From Flavobacterium sp. (GTDB lineage: Bacteria; Bacteroidota; Bacteroidia; Flavobacteriales; Flavobacteriaceae): 64,000 bases of DNA. Positions 15,614-24,378 of this stretch are shown piece by piece (the first letter of the stretch is position 1; each line of letters opens with the position of its first letter). Below the pieces are notes generated by a model that was not told the DNA's origin, did no database searches, and saw only the letters and a program-made list of their open reading frames with translations. A program made the position numbers and the translations under genes. Location of the stretch: the NCBI RefSeq assembly GCF_029945805.1, contig NZ_JAQSDH010000038.1, positions 124,001 through 188,000 on the forward strand, in the 5' to 3' direction.

Positions 15614-17560
15614 TTAGTTGAGTAAATAGTTTTCCATAAATTTAATTACAGCCAAGCGTTGAAAGTCAACATTTGGCTTTTTCTTGAATCCGTGACCTTC
15701 ATCTTTTGCTTCCAAATACCAAACTGTATTTCCCTGTGCTTTTAGTTTATCACGCATCTGCAGCGCTTCTGTTAACGGAACTCTTGGGTCGTTTGTTCCC
15801 TGAATAATAAACATTGGCTTCTTGATTTTATCGGTGTTGTTCAACGGAGAAATCTTATCCAAAAAGGAATACATTTTTGGATTTCGTTCATCGCCATATT
15901 CTACTCTTCGCAAATCTCTGCGGTATTCTTCTGTATTTTTCAGAAACGTATTGAAGTTTGAAATCCCAACAATATCCACAGAACATTTGATTCTATCTGC
16001 GTAATGAAAAGCGGTCGCCAATGTCATGTAACCGCCATAACTTCCGCCCATAATCATAATTCGGTCTTTATCTAATTCGGGTTGTAAGGCAATCCAATCT
16101 AAAAGCGCCCCAATATCTTTTACAGAATCTTCACGTAAAAATCCGTTGTCTTTAGCAATATACGTTTTTCCAAAACCTGATGAACCTCGAACATTTGGAT
16201 AAATAATGGCAATTCCCATTTCAGTAGTGTAGTAATTATTGGCGCCTAAAAATGAGGCTGAAGACTGACTTTCTGGACCGCCGTGAATTTGAATAATGAC
16301 GGGTCTTTTCCCGGAAAATTTTGGAGAGGCAGGATAATAAAAGCCAGATATTTTTAATTTATCAAAACTATTCCATTCAATAAATTTAGGCTTTGACATA
16401 TTTTCTACCTGCATTTCGCCCAGTTCGCTTCCCGTCCAGCGAACGATTTCATCTGAACTTAATTTAAGCTGATACACATCTGAAGAAGAATCTTCAGTAG
16501 ATTGCGTGAAAAAAAGAGAACTTCCGTTTTTTGTAAATCCAATACCACCAATTGATCCAATTGGAATATTTTTCACTTCACTGTAATTTTTAGTTGCGGT
16601 ATCCATCAAATACAATTTGTTCACACCGCCTTCATTGGTTATAAAAGCCAATTTAGTTTTGTCTTGTGTCAAAGTATATTGCGCAACATCCCAAGGAATT
16701 GAGGAAGTATAATAAGTGATTTTTTTGGATGATAAGTCCATAATAGCCAATCTCTGGAACTCATTATTTCTATCGGTTACCAACCAAATCTCATTTGGAT
16801 TTTGCGAATATTCAGCTTTGGTCTGAACAATATTTTTGTCTGTTCTAGGGGTAACTTCAGATAATGTTGAAGTTTCAGTATCTACTGTCCATATATGCGA
16901 TTCGTTTGCCGAAATATATTCTTGAACTAACAAAATTTTTCCATCAGAAGAAAGACTTCCAATGCTCCAACCGCCGCCTTTTACCTCTAAAATCAGTTTA
17001 ATGCTTTTTGGATCATTCGGATTCATATAATAAATATCGCGATCGCCACCATTTCGTTTGGTTGAAGAAAAATAAAATCCCGACCCATCTTTTTTCCAAG
17101 TAAGATCACCGTTTTGAGACCTTCCGCCATCCGTCAGCAAAGTAGAGGCTAACGTTTTTAGATTCATGCTGTACAGCTGTCCAAATTCATTTCCGCCACT
17201 ATCTTTAGAATAAACAATATACTCGCCTTTTGTTGGTTCGAATGCGCCACTACTCATCGGTTCATCAAAAAAAGTGATTTGTTTTCTCGCGCCCATCGGT
17301 TGGGAAACGCTGTGCAATTGGTTTGTGGTACCAAAACGTGTGGTTATTATAATTTCGTCTTTTGTTGGATTGACGGATACAAACGAAGCCCCACGTGATT
17401 CGGTATATTTTTTCACTTGATTGGATAAATCCTTTGAAATTTCCGGAATATTTTCAGTAATCAGATTCTCATTTGGAACGACTACATTTTTATTTTGCTG
17501 CGCGTTGACAAATACTGTCGAAGGCAGTAAGAGCAATAAAAAGAACTGCTTTGCATTCAT
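15614..17560 (-). CDS. S9 family prolyl oligopeptidase-type peptidase, secreted
   Basis: 648 residues with a signal peptide (QFFLLLLLPSTVFVNAQQ). The first two thirds form a WD40-like propeller (repeated blocks such as GSGFYFSSTKRNGGDRDIYY and NEIWLVTDRN). The C-terminal alpha/beta hydrolase carries the nucleophile Ser in GGSYGGYMT, Asp in GTNDPRVPL and His in AKDEGHGFKKK. Family members release short peptides or dipeptides from peptide N-termini in the periplasm. A TATCTTTG element lies just upstream (17589-17596), so it may have its own promoter besides readthrough from the SDR gene. Confidence 0.95.
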   Translation of the reverse strand: MNAKQFFLLLLLPSTVFVNAQQNKNVVVPNENLITENIPEISKDLSNQVKKYTESRGASFVSVNPTKDEIIITTRFGTTNQLHSVSQPMGARKQITFFDEPMSSGAFEPTKGEYIVYSKDSGGNEFGQLYSMNLKTLASTLLTDGGRSQNGDLTWKKDGSGFYFSSTKRNGGDRDIYYMNPNDPKSIKLILEVKGGGWSIGSLSSDGKILLVQEYISANESHIWTVDTETSTLSEVTPRTDKNIVQTKAEYSQNPNEIWLVTDRNNEFQRLAIMDLSSKKITYYTSSIPWDVAQYTLTQDKTKLAFITNEGGVNKLYLMDTATKNYSEVKNIPIGSIGGIGFTKNGSSLFFTQSTEDSSSDVYQLKLSSDEIVRWTGSELGEMQVENMSKPKFIEWNSFDKLKISGFYYPASPKFSGKRPVIIQIHGGPESQSSASFLGANNYYTTEMGIAIIYPNVRGSSGFGKTYIAKDNGFLREDSVKDIGALLDWIALQPELDKDRIMIMGGSYGGYMTLATAFHYADRIKCSVDIVGISNFNTFLKNTEEYRRDLRRVEYGDERNPKMYSFLDKISPLNNTDKIKKPMFIIQGTNDPRVPLTEALQMRDKLKAQGNTVWYLEAKDEGHGFKKKPNVDFQRLAVIKFMENYLLN

Positions 17561-17588
17561 AGTTAGTGAGTTTAATTTTAGAATATAT

Positions 17589-17596
17589 CAAAGATA
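17589..17596 (-). promoter_or_regulatory. -7 element TATCTTTG upstream of the S9 peptidase gene
   Basis: TATCTTTG on the minus strand lies 28 bases before the ATG in the 40-base gap after the SDR gene. The -33 region is within the SDR coding end and has only a weak match. Confidence 0.45.
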
Positions 17597-17600
17597 GATT

Positions 17601-18434
17601 TTAAAGTGAACCGAATTTATAGTTTAAAATATTTTCGATTTTATCAGAGGAAACTATTTTTCCTGTTCCTAGTTTTTTTTCATCAAATTCGGGTAAAAGC
17701 AAATTTAGTTCCAAAGCTTTTTGGGTATAATAGTGTTTTCGTGTTGGATGAAAAGGATTAACAACATTGAAGGTTTGTTGCCAATCCCAAGGAATCGTTT
17801 CGGTTTGGTTTAGCCCTAATTCAATAATTTTTTCAATGATTCCGATACAATCTTTTTGATGAATAAAATTAATGGGTAGATCCGGATTTTCAATGATTTT
17901 TTTTCCTACTAATACGCGGGTTGGATCTCGATCTTCGCCTATTAATCCGCCAAATCGCAGCACTGTAGTTTTGAAATTTGGATTTTTTTGCAAAAGAATT
18001 TCAGTTGCTACCAATTGCTTTCCACTTTCGGTAATTGGATTCGGTTTAGTTTCTTCTGTGACAATAAAATTAGAAACTGCGCTATCGCCATAAACAGAGG
18101 TTGAACTTATGAAAATCACTTTTTCAACAGCTGATTTTTCGATAAACGGAATAAGATTTTGAATCTTTTGGACAAAATTTTCGCTTCCTTCATTTCTCAA
18201 TTTTGGTGGAATATCAATAATCAGAATTTCGGAATTATCTAAAAATAAATTGATTTCTCCTTTAATTTGGCTTTCGCCGATTTCAATTTGAAAAGCTTGA
18301 ATGCCAATATTTTCTAGAACTGAAATTTTCTCAGGTGAAGTCGTTGAACCATGCACTGAAAATCCGTTTCCAATTAATGATTTTGCTAAAGGCAATCCTA
18401 GCCATCCGCAGCCTAATATGGAAATTTGTTTCAT
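17601..18434 (-). CDS. NAD(P)-dependent SDR/epimerase-like protein (YeeZ type)
   Basis: 277 residues. The N-terminal Rossmann motif ISILGCGWLGLPLAKSLIG and the FISSTSVYGDS segment place it with atypical extended SDR proteins of the YeeZ kind; the GCGWLG glycine pattern is diagnostic. The substrate is unknown. The region near residue 125 (TSVYGDS) holds the Ser and Tyr expected of an SDR active site, but the spacing to a following Lys is not canonical. Its start overlaps the M28 peptidase stop by four bases, so the two are translationally coupled. Confidence 0.85.
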   Translation of the reverse strand: MKQISILGCGWLGLPLAKSLIGNGFSVHGSTTSPEKISVLENIGIQAFQIEIGESQIKGEINLFLDNSEILIIDIPPKLRNEGSENFVQKIQNLIPFIEKSAVEKVIFISSTSVYGDSAVSNFIVTEETKPNPITESGKQLVATEILLQKNPNFKTTVLRFGGLIGEDRDPTRVLVGKKIIENPDLPINFIHQKDCIGIIEKIIELGLNQTETIPWDWQQTFNVVNPFHPTRKHYYTQKALELNLLLPEFDEKKLGTGKIVSSDKIENILNYKFGSL

Positions 18435-20818
18435 CTTTTTAAAGTGTCAACAGCAATTTTTAAAGTATCTCTGCTTTTTGGATAATTTCTCAAAATGGGA
18501 ACTTCTTCCATTACTCTGACAGAAGGTTTTATTTTCTGCGTTATAATAATGGCATCGTTTAAAACGAAGGGTGTCGGAATCATTGCTGAATTTCTTGGTT
18601 TTACTTTTAATGCCTGATTCGAAAGTAGATCAAACGAACTTTCGACTAAACTTAAATCTAGTTTTTCTGTTTTTGAAATTGAAAATTCCAGTTCCAGCGG
18701 AAGATTATCAACCACAAAATACGTAAGCATTTTTTTAGACGTTTTAGACGTCATATTGCTTTTAAAATTTATCGATTGCACGCCATTAGCTCTTAGACTA
18801 TTAATCTGAATAGCATTATTTATAAAAATATCGTAGCGGTTCACCTTTCGATTTGGCGTGACTTTTATTTTATACAAATGTTGGTTTCCTTTTATCGTAT
18901 CGCGCAAAAATTCAATCGTTGGTTTGGCAAAATTCTGCAACGGTGCCTGAGCCATGAATGTATATTTTGAGCCATATTTACTTGATGTAGTAGTGCTATT
19001 TAGCTGCGAACCGTCTTTTGGTTTTTCGCCCAAGTACATTTTTGTCCACACATCCAAATTAGTATCATAAGTTGCCCAGTTCGCTTTATTAGTATCGCCA
19101 TTTAAAATATAAACCAAGCTATTTGGTTTTGCTTTTTCAGTAGTATAAGCCGAAGAATAATGCGCTTTTATAAAGAATCCGATAGCAACTAAAAAGAAGG
19201 CCAGCGCCCAAATTCCTTTTCTGGCAAATGAACCAAAAATCGGTAACAGTAAAGTAAAAGTCAACCCCGTTAAAATAGCACTTCCAAAAAGAATTTTTAG
19301 ACCTAAACCAACAGGAAACATTGTGATAAATGGAACAAGAAGGACTAAGGTTGGAACAGCCAAAAGACAATTCAAAATCCAACGCGACTTTTGCGTAAGC
19401 ACATACAATCCGAGCATTAAGGAACTAAATAGAACTGGAATAATCAAAAATCCGGCGCCTTGAAGTTTGAAAGCAATTCCGAGATTGATTAGTAGCCAAA
19501 GAAATAATGGTGCGACCATTTGACTCATTTCTGGATTGCGTTTGCCGTTATTTTGATAAAATAGAAAGCATATTGCCAAGCTCAAACTCGCAAAAGCATA
19601 AATATAATCATGACCATTATAGGTGAACCCTTGAAGAATATCAGTGTATTGTGGATAAAAATTCAGCATCAGTTTCCAGCCAACATAAGTAATTAATCCT
19701 GCTGAAACCAACGAACCTAAAAGCGGTACAAAGCCTTTAATGATTTCGTCTAACCGCAAGGCTCTTTTTCCTAATCCAATAAAAACGAACAGCAATAACA
19801 ATCCGAAACCCAGAATCAGCATTGGGAAAATCCAGTTAAAAGGATAACTCATAAATCCGAAAGGAACATTGAAATACACATCGTCGTCGGTCGAATTCAA
19901 ATTGGTTAAATCGGCATTCGAAAAATAATTTAACAACGGAAAAAGATAACTTCCTTGGTGCGCCAACGTTTTCGGATCTAAATTTTGATACGAATCTTGC
20001 GCTGTATGATAATTAAAATGGCTGTCGATAAAAGCGAAATTGTATCCCTGAATTTTTCCTTGTTCTCTAAAAACAGTCAAATCGGTATCGTTCGGAAGCA
20101 TTTTGTAAATACTGTACATCAACGAATTTGAAACAGGATAAGTAGCGTTTCCAGCTTTAAACGCATCGACCATTTTTGAGTTTCCGTCATTGGTTTCCAT
20201 TAGCATATAACTTGGTCCCGAACTTCCGCGTGCTTCAAAATTCAAAACCAAACCTACTTCTTTCGCGAATTGATGTTGTGTTACAAAAAGTGCTGCGCCG
20301 TTCAATCCCAATTCTTCTGCATTGGTAAAAAGAATTATAATGTCATTTTTATGCGCTGTTTTGTTATGGAGAAAAGCACGAACACTTTCTAAAATCGTTG
20401 CAATTCCCGAAGCATCATCACTCGCGCCTTTTGATTTCGAATGAGGAGCCGAATCATAATGCGAAAGTAACAGCAAAGCTTTGGAATTTTTCGAACCTTT
20501 TATCTTCACTATAATGTTTTTGGCTTTTACTAAAGTGCCTTTTTCGGTCATGGTAAATCCTTCCTGAATCGAAGGTTCTAATCCTAAATTCTGCAATTCC
20601 TTCTGCAGATACGTCGCAACAACTTCGTGGTTTTTGGAACCAACATAATGCGGTTGTTTTGAAATTTCCTTTACAATATCTAAAGCTCTTTTGGTTGAAA
20701 ACTCAGAAAGTGATGCTTCAGTTTCGTCGTAGCTTTGTGGCATCATACAAGTGAAAATGCCAAAAATTAATGCCGATAGCACTAGTAGGGAATATAAGGC
20801 AGTGAAATTTTTTCTCAT
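18431..20818 (-). CDS. M28 family zinc aminopeptidase with multi-span membrane domain
   Basis: 795 residues. After an N-terminal membrane anchor, a catalytic M28 domain spans about residues 40-310: LLLSHYDSAPHSKSKGASDD provides the first His and Asp ligands, TNAEELGLNGA the catalytic and metal-binding Glu residues, and DSHFNYHTAQDS a late His. The middle, from about residue 325 to 560, holds around eight hydrophobic helices, and the C-terminus is an extracytoplasmic beta-rich domain. This resembles membrane-bound Fxna-like M28 peptidases. It lies in the run downstream of the nitrilase and zinc-ribbon genes. Confidence 0.92.
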   Translation of the reverse strand: MRKNFTALYSLLVLSALIFGIFTCMMPQSYDETEASLSEFSTKRALDIVKEISKQPHYVGSKNHEVVATYLQKELQNLGLEPSIQEGFTMTEKGTLVKAKNIIVKIKGSKNSKALLLLSHYDSAPHSKSKGASDDASGIATILESVRAFLHNKTAHKNDIIILFTNAEELGLNGAALFVTQHQFAKEVGLVLNFEARGSSGPSYMLMETNDGNSKMVDAFKAGNATYPVSNSLMYSIYKMLPNDTDLTVFREQGKIQGYNFAFIDSHFNYHTAQDSYQNLDPKTLAHQGSYLFPLLNYFSNADLTNLNSTDDDVYFNVPFGFMSYPFNWIFPMLILGFGLLLLFVFIGLGKRALRLDEIIKGFVPLLGSLVSAGLITYVGWKLMLNFYPQYTDILQGFTYNGHDYIYAFASLSLAICFLFYQNNGKRNPEMSQMVAPLFLWLLINLGIAFKLQGAGFLIIPVLFSSLMLGLYVLTQKSRWILNCLLAVPTLVLLVPFITMFPVGLGLKILFGSAILTGLTFTLLLPIFGSFARKGIWALAFFLVAIGFFIKAHYSSAYTTEKAKPNSLVYILNGDTNKANWATYDTNLDVWTKMYLGEKPKDGSQLNSTTTSSKYGSKYTFMAQAPLQNFAKPTIEFLRDTIKGNQHLYKIKVTPNRKVNRYDIFINNAIQINSLRANGVQSINFKSNMTSKTSKKMLTYFVVDNLPLELEFSISKTEKLDLSLVESSFDLLSNQALKVKPRNSAMIPTPFVLNDAIIITQKIKPSVRVMEEVPILRNYPKSRDTLKIAVDTLKR

Positions 20819-20829
20819 TTTTAGTTGGC

Positions 20830-21180
20830 TTAAATGTCTTTTTTAACTAACATATAGGTATCGGTTTCCAACAGGCGGTAGCCTTGATCATACACAAAAA
20901 AGTAGGTGTTTCCCGTGCTTGTATTTAAAACGTTGGTGTAAAATTCGAAATCAAAACCTTTACTCAATAGTTTCGCTTTGGTTGCTTTGGCTTTTCCATC
21001 AATGTTGAGACCCGTTAAAATGCGGTAATTTTTGCGTAACTTATTATTGATGTTCCGCATATAATTAGTGCTGTCCTTGTTCATTTTGTTGTTGTAGGCA
21101 TTGCGACAGCCATCGCTACAGAACTTTTTGTCCTCACGACCGACAATTTTTTCACTACATTCTAAACAGGTTTTATTCAT
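20830..21180 (-). CDS. Zinc-ribbon protein of unknown function
   Basis: 116 residues. The N-terminus CLECSEKIVGREDKKFCSDG followed by CRNAYN gives a four-Cys pattern (CxxC, then CxxxC) typical of small zinc ribbons that contact nucleic acid or protein. The remainder, from RNINNKLRKNYRILTGLNID to YRLLETDTYMLVKKD, is helical then beta-rich and was not recognised. It lies one base after the nitrilase stop and 11 bases before the M28 gene, so it is co-transcribed with them. Function cannot be inferred beyond possible metal binding. Confidence 0.75.
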   Translation of the reverse strand: MNKTCLECSEKIVGREDKKFCSDGCRNAYNNKMNKDSTNYMRNINNKLRKNYRILTGLNIDGKAKATKAKLLSKGFDFEFYTNVLNTSTGNTYFFVYDQGYRLLETDTYMLVKKDI

Positions 21181-21181
21181 A

Positions 21182-22708
21182 TTACTTTATTTTTTTCAAA
21201 TTATACAAATCAGTTCTTCGGTCTTTCATGGTTTTTACGCTTCCGTGTTCGTGTAATTCTTTTAATAAATTAATATCGACATCAACAATCAAGGTCATTT
21301 CGGTATTTGGCGTTGCTTCCGCTTTGACACCATTGCTCGGAAAAGCAAAGTCCGAAGGAGTGAAAACTGCCGCCTGCGCATATTGAATATCCATATTATT
21401 AACTTTGGGTAAGTTCCCAACACAACCTGCGATTGCAACATAACACTCGTTTTCAATGGCGCGAGCTTGCGCACAATGTTTTACACGAGTATATCCATTT
21501 TGTGTATCCGTTAAAAAGGGAACAAACAAAATATTCATTCCTTCATCAGCCATTAATCTTGAAAGTTCAGGAAACTCCACATCATAGCAAATTACAATTC
21601 CGATTTTTCCGCAATCGGTGTCGAAAGTTTGAATGGTATCTCCACCTGTAATTCCCCAATGAAAAACTTCGTTGGGCGTGATGTGGATTTTTGTATAAAT
21701 TTCTGTCGTTCCATCTCGTTTACAAAGAAAACCTGCGTTGTATAAAACTCCATCATCTAAGTAAGGCATGCTTCCAGAGATAATATTTATGTTGTATGAA
21801 ATAGCGAATTCTTGGAACTTCTTTTTGACAGGTTCGGCATGTTTTGCTAATTCTCGGATAGCATCCGCTTCTGAAAGATGATTGTAATCGGCCATTAATG
21901 GCGCAATGAAAAGTTCTGGAAATAAGGCAAAGTCACTGCTGTAACCAGAAACGGCATCAATAAAAAATTCTGCCTGATCAAAAAATTCGTCCAGATTATT
22001 TAGCGGACGCATTTGCCATTGGACCAATCCGAGTCGAATAACACTCTTTTCAGTATTGATTAATTTTGGACTTTCATCATAATAAATATTGTTCCATTCT
22101 AATAAAACAGCGAATTCCTTAGAGCTTTTATCATCTTCCAAATAATTTTTCATAATGCGCATCACGTGAAAATCATTGCTTAATTGAAATGATAAAACAG
22201 GATCATGCAGTTCTTTCTTTTTGATTTTTTCGATGTAGGCTTTTGGAGTAAGTTCAGAAGAATGTTTGTTGTAGTTTGGAATTCTTCCGGCAAAAACGAT
22301 TGATTTCAAATTCAGTTGTTCGCACAATTCTTTTCGGGCATCGTACAATCTTCTTCCCAATCGCAATCCTCTATAATTGGGATGAATAAAAACATCTATA
22401 CCATATAAAATTTCTCCTTTTGAAGAATGAGTTGAAAACGTATAGTTTCCGGTAATCGATTTATAGTTGTGATTTTTATCGACTAAATCTTCATTCAAAA
22501 TCAATGAAAGTGCTGAACCTACTACTTTTCCATTAGCTACAATTACCAATTGACCTGCCGGAAAAATTTGTAATAATTTTTCAATTTGCACTTCGTTCCA
22601 ATAGCTATTTTCCATTTCAGGATAGGCTTGAATCATGGAGCTTTTCAACTCCTTATAATCTTCAAGTTCTAAATTCCGCAGTTCTATTGTGTTTATTACT
22701 TGACTCAT
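21182..22708 (-). CDS. Fused GNAT acetyltransferase / carbon-nitrogen hydrolase (nitrilase superfamily)
   Basis: 508 residues with two domains. Residues about 5-200 are a GNAT domain with the acetyl-CoA loop in HPNYRGLRLGRRLYDARKEL. Residues about 225-505 are a nitrilase-superfamily amidohydrolase: Glu in LFPELFIAP, Lys in YTKIHITPNEVFHW and nucleophile Cys near residue 374 in GIVICYDVEFPELSRL. The fusion is known in several bacteria; the substrate has not been settled. It is the first gene of a six-gene run that ends at the terminator near 15351, and its promoter carries directly repeated TTTGTAAGCG units. Confidence 0.93.
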   Translation of the reverse strand: MSQVINTIELRNLELEDYKELKSSMIQAYPEMENSYWNEVQIEKLLQIFPAGQLVIVANGKVVGSALSLILNEDLVDKNHNYKSITGNYTFSTHSSKGEILYGIDVFIHPNYRGLRLGRRLYDARKELCEQLNLKSIVFAGRIPNYNKHSSELTPKAYIEKIKKKELHDPVLSFQLSNDFHVMRIMKNYLEDDKSSKEFAVLLEWNNIYYDESPKLINTEKSVIRLGLVQWQMRPLNNLDEFFDQAEFFIDAVSGYSSDFALFPELFIAPLMADYNHLSEADAIRELAKHAEPVKKKFQEFAISYNINIISGSMPYLDDGVLYNAGFLCKRDGTTEIYTKIHITPNEVFHWGITGGDTIQTFDTDCGKIGIVICYDVEFPELSRLMADEGMNILFVPFLTDTQNGYTRVKHCAQARAIENECYVAIAGCVGNLPKVNNMDIQYAQAAVFTPSDFAFPSNGVKAEATPNTEMTLIVDVDINLLKELHEHGSVKTMKDRRTDLYNLKKIK

Positions 22709-22725
22709 AAATTATTGATTTACAT

Positions 22726-22775
22726 CAAATATAATAAAAATATTTCCGCTTACAAACGCTTACAAATAATTACAA
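22726..22775 (-). promoter_or_regulatory. Promoter of the nitrilase operon with tandem 10-base repeats
   Basis: The minus-strand -7 element TATATTTG (22726-22733) and -33 TTTG (22753-22756) are 19 bases apart, an excellent match. Around the -33, GCTTACAAA occurs twice in tandem with a third weaker copy (ATTACAA) on the plus strand between about 22747 and 22775. Their 10-base period places them on one face of the helix, which suits an operator. Confidence 0.65.
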
Positions 22776-22899
22776 CCGAAAGTAAATGGTTAGTAACCGA
22801 ATAATTTACGCCATCTACCACAACTTTGCATTGTTGAATTCAAACACCCATTTCAACAAACAAAATTATTTTAACATTAACATTTAAATTTTAAACGCC

Positions 22900-23232
22900 A
22901 TGAATGCAATGAAAAACAGAGTACAGTTAATTGGAAACGTAGGACAAGATCCAGAAATTAAAACGTTTGACGGAGGAAAAAAAGTAGCTAATATTACGAT
23001 TGCTACCAATGAATCTTATACCAACGACAAAGGGGAAAAAGTAGAACAAACCGAATGGCACCGAGTAACTGCTTGGGGAAAAGTAGCTGACATTATTGAA
23101 AAGTATGTTACTAAAGGAAAGGAAATCGCAATTGAAGGAAAGTTGACGCATAGAAATTACGAAGATAAAGACGGTGTCAAACGTTATATTACCGAAGTGG
23201 TTGCAAATGATATTCTGTTAATAGGAAAATAA
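22900..23232 (+). CDS. ssb: Single-stranded DNA-binding protein, short form without acidic tail
   Basis: 110 residues, nearly only the OB fold: MKNRVQLIGNVGQDPEIKTF, then VANITIATNES, TEWHRVTAWGKVADIIEKYV and KGKEIAIEGKLTHRNYEDKD, ending VVANDILLIGK. Standard SSBs are 140-180 residues and end in an acidic DDDIPF tip that recruits repair proteins; this one stops right after the fold. It is probably an accessory SSB, with the main one elsewhere. An alternative start three codons downstream (MKNRVQ) is possible. It is followed 12 bases later by an HRDC-domain gene on the same strand. Confidence 0.93.
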   Translation: MNAMKNRVQLIGNVGQDPEIKTFDGGKKVANITIATNESYTNDKGEKVEQTEWHRVTAWGKVADIIEKYVTKGKEIAIEGKLTHRNYEDKDGVKRYITEVVANDILLIGK

Positions 23233-23244
23233 AATCCTAACGCT

Positions 23245-23685
23245 ATGAATATTAAGGTATTTAACATTCGGCTCAATAAAGAGCATTGTCAAAATGATCA
23301 AAGCATAATGAACGAATTCTTGGATTCGGTTGAGGTTAAATTAACATCAACGAATTTTGTAACCACCGCTAACGAGGATTTTTGGTCAGCGGCGGTTTTC
23401 TTTGAGCCAAAAGGGGTTAATAAAGAAAAAATAGAGAAAAAATTTTCAGAAGAGGACTTAGTGCCAAACGAACTTAAAACCTTCAAAGCCTTACAAATTT
23501 GGAGAAATGATCTCGCCAAAAAGTTAGACTGGTCTTCATTCAGGATTTGCCATAATTCTCATTTAATGGCTATTGCCAAGGCGAATCCACAAAACTTGTT
23601 TGAATTAGAAAATATTTCAGGTTTTGGAAAATTAAGAACAGAAAAGTATGGTGACGATATTATTGCTGTCTTAAATGCTTTATAA
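23245..23685 (+). CDS. HRDC domain protein
   Basis: 146 residues. The C-terminal half, from VPNELKTFKALQIWRNDLAK through CHNSHLMAIAKANPQNLFEL to GFGKLRTEKYGDDIIAVL, is an HRDC domain like the one at the end of RecQ helicases and RNase D, where it binds nucleic acid. The N-terminal 70 residues (IKVFNIRLNKEHCQNDQSIM onward) look like a small unrecognised domain found with stand-alone HRDC proteins of Bacteroidota. Its pairing with ssb suggests an ssDNA-related role. An 11-bp hairpin terminator follows. Confidence 0.88.
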   Translation: MNIKVFNIRLNKEHCQNDQSIMNEFLDSVEVKLTSTNFVTTANEDFWSAAVFFEPKGVNKEKIEKKFSEEDLVPNELKTFKALQIWRNDLAKKLDWSSFRICHNSHLMAIAKANPQNLFELENISGFGKLRTEKYGDDIIAVLNAL

Positions 23686-23706
23686 GTCATTATTTATTTT
23701 TTATTT

Positions 23707-23735
23707 AAAGCGGTAAAGTGAAAATTTACCGCTTT
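23707..23735 (+). terminator. Terminator after ssb-HRDC
   Basis: AAAGCGGTAAA pairs with TTTACCGCTTT (11 bp, seven-base loop), followed by further T residues. It closes the ssb operon. Confidence 0.88.
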
Positions 23736-23877
23736 TTATTTTGCAAAATTGTAAAGATTTAACTTAGAAAACAGCAAGTTGTCAACACGAAAAGGTTTTC
23801 GGTAGTGGTTTTGAGGTAATGGATTTACATTTATTAAACAATAAGTTTAAATTTAAAATGTCAAAACAAGCATAACC

Positions 23878-24375
23878 ATGAATAGATTAAAATTTCTTCT
23901 GATTTTAATTGCGGCAAATCTTGCCGTTAATTCTGGTTTTGCACAAGTGGGAATCAACACCACAACCCCTTTAAGCACATTAGATATTAATGGAAATCTT
24001 ACTATTAAGGAAATAGGTATTGTGAATGCTAACGTTTTAGGTTCCGCTAGTTTTAATGGTGGGGCCAGCGGTTCGGCGAAACCAATAGATGATGGTGTGT
24101 ATATATCATTGACCCCAACATTCGGAAATGTTGAGTTTATTTTGCCTAATGCAGTAAATGTCCCTGGAAGGATTTATGTTTTGCGAAATATTTCAACTAC
24201 CGACAATGCTATTTTATATAGTTTTGGGGGAAAATTTTTCGCCAAAGATTCTAGTAATGCAACTTGTCCACTTTGTCCAGGAACGACAACATCATTTTTA
24301 ACATTGCCTTATAATGGATTGCTAAAAACCCTTATTGTAATTAGTGATGGATTAAATTGGACGTATTTTTTTTAG
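23878..24375 (+). CDS. Secreted hypothetical protein with VGINTTTP start motif
   Basis: 165 residues with a signal peptide (LKFLLILIAANLAVNSGFAQ). The mature N-terminus QVGINTTTPLSTLDINGNL is the same module that opens the large S74 protein at 35171-37960 (QVGINTTNPEAQLDIKSS) and is common in secreted Bacteroidota proteins with tail-fibre-like architecture. The rest (YISLTPTFGNVEFILPNAVN, then CPLCPGTTTSFLTLPYNGLL) appears beta-rich and holds a CxxC pair, but no domain was recognised. No sorting domain is present at the C-terminus. The function is unknown. Confidence 0.7.
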   Translation: MNRLKFLLILIAANLAVNSGFAQVGINTTTPLSTLDINGNLTIKEIGIVNANVLGSASFNGGASGSAKPIDDGVYISLTPTFGNVEFILPNAVNVPGRIYVLRNISTTDNAILYSFGGKFFAKDSSNATCPLCPGTTTSFLTLPYNGLLKTLIVISDGLNWTYFF

Positions 24376-24378
24376 AAA

